In this document: positions 1 to 5,860 of the stretch, piece after piece
Layout: each line of letters opens with the position of its first letter
Numbering within the stretch: position 1 is the first letter of the stretch
Assembly (NCBI GenBank): GCA_023128965.1
Contig: JAGMCY010000012.1
Location: 1 to 16,899 of the forward strand
Length of the DNA stretch: 16,899 nucleotides
From: Candidatus Aenigmatarchaeota archaeon
GTDB taxonomy: Archaea; Aenigmatarchaeota; Aenigmatarchaeia; QMZP01; QMZT01
Direction of reading: 5' to 3'
Position numbers and translations under genes: made by a program
Notes under the pieces: model-generated
What the model was told of the DNA's origin: nothing
Databases searched by the model: none
Seen by the model: only the letters and a program-made list of their open reading frames with translations

Positions 1-46
1 TGATCTCGTCCAAACCCCTTATCCCTGTTTTAACCCTCTCAAGCAT
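1..46 (-). CDS. KaiC/RadA-like RecA-superfamily ATPase, N-terminal fragment (cut by window edge)
   Basis: Only the first 15 codons are inside the window. On the minus strand they read MLERVKTGIRGLDEI, which resembles the opening of archaeal KaiC-domain ATPases (RVxTGIxGLDExxGGGIP, just before the Walker A loop). The Walker motifs themselves lie outside the window, so the call rests on this short signature. The start ATG (46-44) follows GGTTGATATC, a plausible ribosome binding site, and an AT-rich TATA-like stretch lies at about 64-80. The gene lies 65 nt downstream of the FEN1 stop on the same strand, so it may have its own promoter. RadA or another RecA-family member cannot be excluded. Confidence 0.5.
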   Translation of the reverse strand, partial: MLERVKTGIRGLDEI

Positions 47-111
47 GATATCAACCAGATTATTATATTTGTTTTATAATTATTAAAAACCCTCCGAATT
101 TTCTCATGCCA

Positions 112-1128
112 TCACTTTAACCATTTCTGGAGACCTTCGTTCCTTCTCGATCTCCCCAACCTTTCGAGGGTTTTATTCGTCCTCTCCTCCGAGAAATCGA
201 AACCCAGCATGAACTCCTTCAGTTTCTCTAAATCCGGTTTCTTTCTCTCTATTTCCATTTCGCCAACGGGCGGGTTTTTGAAAAATTCGAAAATTTCATT
301 CGGACTCGTCTCGAATCCCCATTCCACATTTTTCAAGACATTTTCAAACGTTTTATGCTCCTTCACGAGCTTCAAAGCGTTTTTCGGGCCGATACCCTTC
401 ACTCCCCCTGGATTGTAATCAGTCCCTATCAGAATCCCTATGATTATCAACTGATCCCTGTTCAAACCCAGATTCGAAAGCACGGAATCGAGTTCTATCA
501 CCTCGGGCCTTATCTCGATGTAATCCTCCTTTCTAGGGACCTTCCTCCTACCCGTGATAGTCAAATTCTTCACCATCCTGCTGGCCCCGAATAACAGGGA
601 ATCCCAGTCCTGCGAACCGCTTGCCCAGACCTTCCCCCTGTTAACCATCTGTGCCGCTTCCGCTTCACCCTCGCTCTTCGCCTGCACGACCGGAACGCCC
701 ATATATTCGAGCAGACGCTTGGAATGCTCAACCATCTCATCCGTTAGCCTTGAGGTTGCCTGGGCGTATCTCCTTATCCCCTCCGCGTCCTCTCTCTTTC
801 GAGCGTCCTCAAGCTTCTCCTCCGCCTCTTTTCTGATCCCCGCTCTCTTTTCAGATGTTTCTTTTTTGAACGAAGGCGGCTCTCCATCGAAAACAAAAAC
901 AAGGTCTATCCCGTTCTCAAGGAGTTTCGTTGTCCTGTAGAACAAACCCGAAAGATGCGAAGTCACGCGACCTTTCGAATCCCTAAGAGGTTCGCCCGTG
1001 AAGCGATCTCTTATGATCGAGAGGAACTGGTAGAGCGTGTTGTACGCATCTATCGCTATACTCCTCCCCCTGAGATCCGAGATCTCAACAGGCCTGCCCG
1101 AAACTAGATCCGATAGGTTGACGCCCAT
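112..1128 (-). CDS. fen: Flap endonuclease 1 (FEN1/XPG family)
   Basis: This structure-specific nuclease removes 5' flaps at Okazaki fragment ends and in long-patch repair, and normally docks on PCNA. The 338-aa protein has the full archaeal FEN1 layout. The N-terminal nuclease domain starts MGVNLSDLV and has metal-binding D27 (AIDAYN) and D81 (VFDGEPPSFK). The internal domain has SEGEAEAAQM, SQDWDSLLFG and the helix-hairpin-helix region GTDYNPGGVKGIGPKNAL. The length is normal for the family. The C-terminus ends NEGLQKWLK, which sits where the PCNA-interacting peptide (QxxLxxWF) belongs, but the Gln is Asn and the last aromatic is Leu. A TATA-like TTATTAAA lies about 22-28 nt before the ATG with no clear ribosome binding site, suggesting a leaderless transcript. 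Confidence 0.96.
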   Translation of the reverse strand: MGVNLSDLVSGRPVEISDLRGRSIAIDAYNTLYQFLSIIRDRFTGEPLRDSKGRVTSHLSGLFYRTTKLLENGIDLVFVFDGEPPSFKKETSEKRAGIRKEAEEKLEDARKREDAEGIRRYAQATSRLTDEMVEHSKRLLEYMGVPVVQAKSEGEAEAAQMVNRGKVWASGSQDWDSLLFGASRMVKNLTITGRRKVPRKEDYIEIRPEVIELDSVLSNLGLNRDQLIIIGILIGTDYNPGGVKGIGPKNALKLVKEHKTFENVLKNVEWGFETSPNEIFEFFKNPPVGEMEIERKKPDLEKLKEFMLGFDFSEERTNKTLERLGRSRRNEGLQKWLK

Positions 1129-1147
1129 AATAAAAAATTGTTCGAAT

Positions 1148-1157
1148 GTTTAATAAG
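1148..1157 (-). promoter_or_regulatory. TATA-like box of the FEN1 gene
   Basis: CTTATTAAAC on the minus strand lies about 20-29 nt before the FEN1 ATG at 1128. The intervening bases lack a purine-rich ribosome binding site, which fits leaderless initiation. It is a hand-read motif only. Confidence 0.4.
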
Positions 1158-1169
1158 ATTCTTCTGGAT

Positions 1170-1511
1170 TTAACAAGTTGAATGAAGAACCGCGACCACA
1201 CGCCTTTTATCCGCCACAAACCCGTTGAACATCTCCGCTGCTTTAGGCGAAAGTTCTTTGAATATCTCAACTCCTTTATCCTCCGCTGCCTGCTCAACCT
1301 CCTCCAGAATCCTGCAAATCCCGTTCATTCCAGTCCCTATCACGATTATCTCAGGTTTCCTCCCGAGCAGTTTCACGAAATCACTTATGTCGAAAACATG
1401 CGACTTCGCTCGAAATTCAACCTTCCCGTCCCACCACACGATCATGTCAGAGTAATATATCTTCTTATCCACTTCAACCTCCCCGAACCTGACAGCGGTG
1501 ATTTCAACCAT
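1170..1511 (-). CDS. Mth938-like domain protein (DUF498 / AAMDC-NDUFAF3 fold)
   Basis: The 113-aa protein matches the small Mth938-like fold, found in archaea, bacteria and in eukaryotic AAMDC and NDUFAF3. Visible family features are the early segment ITAVRFGEVEVDKKIYYSDMIVW, the central PEIIVIGTGMNG strand-turn, and a C-terminal half in which a residue like PKAAEMFNGF is followed by a short strand (RRVVAVLHSTC). The biochemical role is not established for the archaeal members, and no catalytic residue can be assigned here. The gene lies 41 nt upstream of FEN1 on the same strand. It follows tRNA-Gln, separated by a T-rich stretch and a TATA-like TTATAAAA at about 1526-1537. Confidence 0.85.
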   Translation of the reverse strand: MVEITAVRFGEVEVDKKIYYSDMIVWWDGKVEFRAKSHVFDISDFVKLLGRKPEIIVIGTGMNGICRILEEVEQAAEDKGVEIFKELSPKAAEMFNGFVADKRRVVAVLHSTC

Positions 1512-1529
1512 ATTCTATAATTGGTTTTT

Positions 1530-1546
1530 ATAATAAAATAAAAAAG
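1530..1546 (-). terminator. T-rich terminator after tRNA-Gln, overlapping the next promoter
   Basis: Directly after the tRNA discriminator base the minus strand reads CTTTTTTATTTTATTA. Runs of T without a hairpin are the usual archaeal terminator. The same bases include the TATA-like element of the Mth938-like gene, so termination and initiation signals are packed together. Confidence 0.5.
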
Positions 1547-1653
1547 TAGCCCGGCAAGGATTCGAACCTTGGTCACGAGGTCCAGAGCCTCGTATGCTAA
1601 GCCGCAATTTGGGAATTAATCCCAAAGGACGTTGGCCACTACACTACCGGGCT
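1547..1653 (-). tRNA. tRNA-Gln (anticodon CUG) with a 34-nt D-loop intron
   Basis: The minus strand folds as a tRNA. The acceptor stem is AGCCCGG/CCGGGCT with discriminator A. The D-stem is GTG/CAT with D-loop AGTGGCCAA. The anticodon stem CGAGG/CCTCG encloses loop CTCTGGA (anticodon CTG). A 4-nt variable loop is followed by T-stem CAAGG/CCTTG with loop TTCGAAT. The total is 107 nt; removing 1598-1631 leaves 73 nt, the normal size. CCA is not encoded. The anticodon loop is uninterrupted, so there is no intron at the usual 37/38 site. The insertion sits in the D-loop right after GGCCAA. Confidence 0.95.
1598..1631 (-). other. Non-canonical tRNA intron in the D-loop of tRNA-Gln
   Basis: The insertion folds as an archaeal splice motif on the minus strand. 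The central 4-bp helix is GGCC (1637-1634) with GGCT (1603-1600). The 5' bulge is AAC and the 3' bulge is TAG, each 3 nt; the known cut after the second bulge base gives AA|C and TA|G. The outer helix is the D-stem. The intron core is a 7-bp hairpin, TTTGGGA/TCCCAAA with loop TTAAT. Joining the exons gives GGCCAAGCAT, a normal D-arm. Confidence 0.85.
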
Positions 1654-1664
1654 AACCTTCGAGA

Positions 1665-1686
1665 GAAGCACACTAAAGTGCGCTTC
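1665..1686. repeat. 9-bp inverted repeat just upstream of tRNA-Gln
   Basis: GAAGCACAC-TAAA-GTGCGCTTC on the plus strand is an inverted repeat with one G-T pair and a 4-nt loop. It ends 11 nt before the 5' end of the tRNA. Depending on which AT-rich element serves as TATA box (1688-1697 or 1708-1722), it lies in the tRNA leader or overlaps the start site. Its role is unknown. Confidence 0.5.
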
Positions 1687-1785
1687 AATATAATATGTAT
1701 CTTTATTAAAATTTGCTTTTAAATTTGAATCAGGGACACAATCACACAAATACCATAAATTTAACAACTTTTAGGTAACAAAAAC

Positions 1786-1795
1786 GTTTATAAAC
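1786..1795 (+). promoter_or_regulatory. TATA-like promoter of the propeller gene array
   Basis: GTTTATAAAC, itself a perfect palindrome, lies about 50-60 nt before the ATG of the first propeller gene and is preceded by an A-rich stretch that could act as a BRE. Transcription would begin about 25 nt downstream, leaving a leader of roughly 25-30 nt that contains the ribosome binding site. No comparable promoter is evident between the following four genes. Confidence 0.5.
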
Positions 1796-1831
1796 CCAAA
1801 ATCTAAGTAATTATTAATAATATTAATGAAT

Positions 1832-1840
1832 TGAGGCGGT
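1832..1840 (+). promoter_or_regulatory. Ribosome binding site that fixes the start of propeller gene 1
   Basis: TGAGGCGGT lies with its GAGG core 9 nt before the ATG at 1846. The same spacing is seen from GGAGGT to the ATG in propeller genes 2, 4 and 5. This favours 1846 over the upstream in-frame TTG at 1831, which would overlap the ribosome binding site and add five residues absent from the paralogues. Confidence 0.65.
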
Positions 1841-1845
1841 CTTGG

Positions 1846-3216
1846 ATGGATATAGGTTTTGAAGGATTTGAAGCCACGGATTTCGATGTAGATGTGGAAG
1901 ACGTTGTGTTGAAGAAAACCAAGAGTTACAGCAGGCCATGGGAGACAAGCATAGGAGGCAGCATAGACAACAACCCGATAGTCTATAAAGGAATCGTATA
2001 CTTCGGGGCGCAGGACGGTTATGTTTACGCGGTGGATAAAAAAACTGGGAAAATTATCTGGACTTTCAAGACCAATGACAGAATCCTAGGTTCCTCCCCT
2101 GCATTATACGATAACTCTATTATAATCGGTTCTTACGACCAGAATGTGTACAGGATAGACCTTGAAACTCGAAATCCTGTCTGGGTTTTCAGGACTTCAG
2201 GTAAGATATTCAGCTCGCCCTTTGTTTACGAAGGGAAGGCGTATTTCGGATCGAGGGATTCGAATGTCTATGCTGTTGATTGCGGAACGGGGAAGGAAAT
2301 CTGGAGATTCAGGACAGGGGGGGACATAGCTTCCGCCCCCATCGTGAAAAACGGAAGGGTTTACATCACATCCTACGACCAAAACATGTACTGTTTAGAC
2401 TCGGAAACGGGGAAGGAGATATGGCGGTTCGAGACAGGAGACGAGATGATAAACAACATGCCCTTTGTAACATACAAAGGCGTGATATTCTTTGGCAGCT
2501 TTGATTGCAACATATACGCTGTTAATGCTGAAACAGGAAAAGAGGTCTGGAGGTTCAGAGCCGGAAAATACGGGGTCGGCGGAGGAATACCGGCTATAAG
2601 CAAAGAAATGGTATACTTCGGTTCAAGGGAAGGAGAGTTTTATGCTCTGACCTTGGAAGGAAAAGAGGTCTGGAGGTTCAGGGCAGGCGGTCCCATAATC
2701 GCCCAGCAGCCTCAGATATACAAAGACATGATAATCTTCGGCTGCGAGGACGGGAACATGTATTTCCTGGATATGAACGGAAAGGAAATAGGAAGGTTCA
2801 AGACAGGCGGAAGGCTTTACGGCAAATTCCTTCTCCATGAAGACAAGGTTTATTTCGGAAGCTGGGACTGCTATTTTTACGCAGTAGATATAGAAACAAA
2901 AAAGGAAATTTGGAGAACACCTACTTCAAGTATGGTTCAGTCATACATACCCCCCGTGCACGGTGTTTTCGAGGTGGAGGTGAAGAAGGAGACGCACGTT
3001 GAAGACGCGATAACAGAGGAAAAATATAAATCTAAAAAGAAAGAAGAAACCGTATCCCTCTCAGATTATCACGTTACTAGCGAATATTCAAGCGAGAGCG
3101 AGTACAAGCAGAAATCCGACTACGACGTGAATTTCGTTATATTTGAAGGAATAATGGAGGTTGAGAGAATATGGATATCGGATTTGAAGGTTTTGAAACC
3201 TCAGACTTTGATGTAG
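1846..3216 (+). CDS. PQQ-like beta-propeller protein, paralogue 1 of 5
   Basis: The 456-aa protein starts MDIGFEGFEATDFDVDVED. Eight PQQ-like repeats follow, each of the form GSxDxxxYAVDxxTGKEIWRFRTG, with W-motifs such as IIWTFKT, EIWRFRTGGDI, EVWRFRAGKYG and a final EIWRTPTSS. Eight repeats match an eight-bladed propeller. No signal peptide or membrane segment is visible, so it should be cytoplasmic. The tail (about 375-456) is lysine-rich, then has four S[D/E]Yxxx hexapeptides at 406-429 and FVIFE. The last residues, ERIWISDLKVLKPQTLM, are encoded by DNA that also carries the start of the next gene. No quinoprotein dehydrogenase catalytic motif or haem site is seen. It is best viewed as a scaffold or binding protein of unknown partner. 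Confidence 0.88.
   Translation: MDIGFEGFEATDFDVDVEDVVLKKTKSYSRPWETSIGGSIDNNPIVYKGIVYFGAQDGYVYAVDKKTGKIIWTFKTNDRILGSSPALYDNSIIIGSYDQNVYRIDLETRNPVWVFRTSGKIFSSPFVYEGKAYFGSRDSNVYAVDCGTGKEIWRFRTGGDIASAPIVKNGRVYITSYDQNMYCLDSETGKEIWRFETGDEMINNMPFVTYKGVIFFGSFDCNIYAVNAETGKEVWRFRAGKYGVGGGIPAISKEMVYFGSREGEFYALTLEGKEVWRFRAGGPIIAQQPQIYKDMIIFGCEDGNMYFLDMNGKEIGRFKTGGRLYGKFLLHEDKVYFGSWDCYFYAVDIETKKEIWRTPTSSMVQSYIPPVHGVFEVEVKKETHVEDAITEEKYKSKKKEETVSLSDYHVTSEYSSESEYKQKSDYDVNFVIFEGIMEVERIWISDLKVLKPQTLM
3156..3161 (+). promoter_or_regulatory. Ribosome binding site of propeller gene 2, inside gene 1
   Basis: GGAGGT, 9 nt before the ATG at 3171, is read in the gene 1 frame as part of the conserved peptide IMEVERIW. 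It therefore serves both as coding sequence and as the likely translation signal of the next gene. Confidence 0.65.
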
Positions 3217-4532
3217 AAGTAGAGGAACTTGAGGTCAGGAGAACGAAGAAGTTCGATAGAATTTGGAAGTGGAGTAAAGGCGGGAGTGTAACCTTTCATG
3301 TATTAGATAAGAATATCGCATATTTCGGTTCAATGGACAATTATTTGTATGCTGTCGATGTAGACACTGGAAAAACGATGTGGAGATTCAGGACAGGTGG
3401 AGGTGTATTCGGAACGCCTTCGTCTGTTGTAAATGGCATGATAGCGGTGGGAAGTTTTGATGCTTTTCTTTATCTGATTGACACACGAACTGGCAAGGAA
3501 CTGTGGAGATACAAGACAGGCGGACCAATATCCGTGGGTCCCACACTAAAAGAGGATGGAGTGTATGTTGGTTCCAAAGATGGATATGTTTATTCAATTG
3601 GATTGGATGGTATACTGAAATGGAGATTCAAGACCGGAGATGAGGTTGCTTGCGGTGTCACAGATTATAGAAACAGAATTCTTTTCGGAGGTTTCGACGG
3701 ATATTTTTACTGTGTTGACAAGGACAGTGGAAATGAATTATGGAGGTTTAAAGTAGGAGGGGAAATCATTCATGACAGACCCTGTCCCGTCCATGAAAAT
3801 ATCGTATATTTCGGTTCATTTGATAATTATTTGTACGCATTGGATGTCGAAACAGGAAAGGAAGTCTGGAGATTCAAAGCAGGAAAGTATGGCGTTGACG
3901 GGCCTCCTTCCATTTATGGAGATACACTGTTTTTCCCTTCAAGAGAGGGGATAGTTTTTGCCGTTTCACTTGAAGGTAAGGAGAGATGGAGATTCAGGGC
4001 AGGCGGTCTGATTATTAGCGTAATAATACATGAAGAGAAAATTTACTTCACTTCAGAAGATGGAAATCTGTATGTTCTTTCAATCGAAGGCAAAGAGTTG
4101 TGGAGATTCAGGTTTGGTGAGGGCGGTTCTTATGACTTTCCAAGTATTTATAAAAACATGATTCTGGTAGGTTCAATGGACTGCCATTTTTATGCAATAG
4201 ACATGAACACACAAAAAGAGATATGGAGAGTCGGAACGAGTTCTCAGACACCTTCGAAAGCTCCCCCGCCTTATGATGAATTCTCAATGGAACTTAAGAA
4301 AGAGGCCCGTGTAGAGGACGAGGTTTCCGAGAGCAAGTATAAATCGAAAAAGCAGAAGACGGTTTCGCTAACCGATTATCACATCGAGAGCGAATATTCT
4401 GCGACGAGCGATTACAAGGCTGATACCGATTATGGTACGCAATGGGTTGCATTTGAAGGAGTAATGGAGTGTGAGAATATATGGACATCGGGTTCAAAGG
4501 ATTTGAAACCTCAGACTTTGATGTTGAACTAG
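3171..4532 (+). CDS. PQQ-like beta-propeller protein, paralogue 2 of 5
   Basis: The 453-aa protein has the same plan as its neighbours. The N-terminus is MDIGFEGFETSDFDVEVEELEVRR, followed by eight blades with W-motifs TMWRFRTGGGV, ELWRYKTGGPI, LKWRFKTGDEV, ELWRFKVGGEI, EVWRFKAGKYG, ERWRFRAGGLI, ELWRFRFGEGG and EIWRVGTSS. The position-specific GKYG turn and the last-blade SMDCHFYAID are shared with the paralogues. The tail has four hexapeptides at 401-424 (TDYHIE, SEYSAT, SDYKAD, TDYGTQ). It is the most divergent tail, with Thr for Ser twice and MECENIW in place of MEVERIW. Its start overlaps gene 1 by 46 nt in the -1 frame. Sampled lines look markedly AT-richer than the aCPSF1 gene. No signal peptide is seen. 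Confidence 0.88.
   Translation: MDIGFEGFETSDFDVEVEELEVRRTKKFDRIWKWSKGGSVTFHVLDKNIAYFGSMDNYLYAVDVDTGKTMWRFRTGGGVFGTPSSVVNGMIAVGSFDAFLYLIDTRTGKELWRYKTGGPISVGPTLKEDGVYVGSKDGYVYSIGLDGILKWRFKTGDEVACGVTDYRNRILFGGFDGYFYCVDKDSGNELWRFKVGGEIIHDRPCPVHENIVYFGSFDNYLYALDVETGKEVWRFKAGKYGVDGPPSIYGDTLFFPSREGIVFAVSLEGKERWRFRAGGLIISVIIHEEKIYFTSEDGNLYVLSIEGKELWRFRFGEGGSYDFPSIYKNMILVGSMDCHFYAIDMNTQKEIWRVGTSSQTPSKAPPPYDEFSMELKKEARVEDEVSESKYKSKKQKTVSLTDYHIESEYSATSDYKADTDYGTQWVAFEGVMECENIWTSGSKDLKPQTLMLN
4466..4471 (+). promoter_or_regulatory. Ribosome binding site of propeller gene 3, inside gene 2
   Basis: GGAGTG precedes the ATG at 4481 at nearly the same spacing as the other junctions. It is a weaker match than GGAGGT, and the encoded peptide in gene 2 changes accordingly (MECENIW rather than MEVERIW). 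Confidence 0.5.
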
Positions 4533-5860
4533 AGGATTTGGAAGTTAGGAGAACGAAGAAGTTCGACCGAATGTGGGAGGTTGGATTCGGAGGTAGCATA
4601 AACAATGGCCCCACATTGGTAGACGGAATTTTGTATTTCGGAGCAATGGATAGTTATGTTTACGTTGTCGATGCCCTTACAGGTAAGGAAATCTGGAAGT
4701 TCAAAACGGGGGATGGTGTCTGTGAGAGCACACCAGCTGTCGTTGATAATGTTCTTTACATAGGCTCTTTTGACCACAATATTTATTCCCTTGATGCAAA
4801 GACAGGTGAATTTAAATGGGCATTCAGGACAGGGGGGAAGATAGACGCTTCTCCTGTTGTTTCAGAAAGCATAGTTTATGTAGGATCTAGGGATTCGAAT
4901 GTTTACGCCATTGATTCAAAAACAGGGAAGGAAGTGTGGAGATTCAAGACAGGAGACGAGATAGCTTCTGCCCCTACAGTATACGGGAACATGATTTTCA
5001 ATGGCTCTTTCGATAAGAACTTCTATTGCCTTGACAAGAAAACAGGAAAAGAGATTTGGAGGTTCAGGACTGGCGGAGAGATACACAACGACAGGTCTTT
5101 CCTAGCGAGGGAAGGGAAAATATATTTCACGTCCTTTGACAGTTACCTTTACTGTGTTGATATTGAAGCAGGAAAAGAAATCTGGAGATTTAAAACTGGT
5201 AAATACGGAAATGCAGGAAGCCCTGTCTTTTATAATGGTGTTATCTACCACGGTTCAAGAGACGGTATATTTTACGCTGTTGATGATAAGACAGGCAAAG
5301 AGATTTGGAGGTTCAGGACAGAAAGGGACGAACCAATAGATGCGATACCCCTCTTATACAAGAACAGGATTTACTTCGGAGCGGGCGACGGGAACTTCTA
5401 CTGCCTGGATTTTGATGGTAAGGAAATCTGGAGGTATAGAGCATCTTTCTGTATCTACACCTCTGCGGTTGTCTTCAACGACACCATATTCTTCAATTCA
5501 ATGGACTGCCATTTGTACGCGTTGGGTGCTGATACTGGTAAAGAAAAATGGAGGTTCGCAACTTCTACTCTTACCATCTCCCCATTGCCGCCACCTTTTG
5601 ATTCATTTAAACTCGAGGTCAGCAAGTCGGGCTTATCTGAAGAACCGATAAACAAGGATAAATACAAATCCAAGAAAAGGGAAGAGACTGTTTCGTTGTC
5701 TGATTACCAGATAACAAGCGAATATTCTAGCGAATCAGAGTATAAACAAAAATCCGATTATGATACAAGTTTCGTGATGTTTGAAGATGTTATGGAGGTA
5801 GAGGAGTTATGGATATTGGATTCGAGAGTTTTGAGTCCAAAGACTTCGATGTGGAATTAG
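4481..5860 (+). CDS. PQQ-like beta-propeller protein, paralogue 3 of 5
   Basis: The 459-aa protein starts MDIGFKGFETSDFDVELED, and its first 23 or so codons share long identical DNA stretches with gene 2. Eight PQQ-like blades follow, with W-motifs EIWKFKTGDGV, FKWAFRTGGKI, EVWRFKTGDEI, EIWRFRTGGEI, EIWRFKTGKYG, EIWRFRTERDE, EIWRYRASFCI and EKWRFATSTL. The tail carries KYKSKKREETVSL and then four hexapeptides at 407-430 (SDYQIT, SEYSSE, SEYKQK, SDYDTS) and FVMFE. It overlaps gene 2 by 52 nt and gene 4 by 52 nt, each in the -1 frame. No secretion signal or transmembrane segment is visible. The molecular role is unknown. Confidence 0.88.
   Translation: MDIGFKGFETSDFDVELEDLEVRRTKKFDRMWEVGFGGSINNGPTLVDGILYFGAMDSYVYVVDALTGKEIWKFKTGDGVCESTPAVVDNVLYIGSFDHNIYSLDAKTGEFKWAFRTGGKIDASPVVSESIVYVGSRDSNVYAIDSKTGKEVWRFKTGDEIASAPTVYGNMIFNGSFDKNFYCLDKKTGKEIWRFRTGGEIHNDRSFLAREGKIYFTSFDSYLYCVDIEAGKEIWRFKTGKYGNAGSPVFYNGVIYHGSRDGIFYAVDDKTGKEIWRFRTERDEPIDAIPLLYKNRIYFGAGDGNFYCLDFDGKEIWRYRASFCIYTSAVVFNDTIFFNSMDCHLYALGADTGKEKWRFATSTLTISPLPPPFDSFKLEVSKSGLSEEPINKDKYKSKKREETVSLSDYQITSEYSSESEYKQKSDYDTSFVMFEDVMEVEELWILDSRVLSPKTSMWN
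5794..5799 (+). promoter_or_regulatory. Ribosome binding site of propeller gene 4, inside gene 3
   Basis: GGAGGT lies 9 nt before the ATG at 5809 and is read in gene 3 as the EV of VMEVEELW. Confidence 0.65.

Noticed and set aside
1831..1845. TTG start at 1831 for propeller gene 1
   Set aside because: It would overlap the likely ribosome binding site and add MRRSW, which no paralogue has.
3171..3216. Programmed -1 frameshifting joining successive propellers
   Set aside because: The next gene is always in the -1 frame, but I saw no X-XXY-YYZ slippery heptamer in the right phase, and each downstream gene has its own ribosome binding site and ATG.
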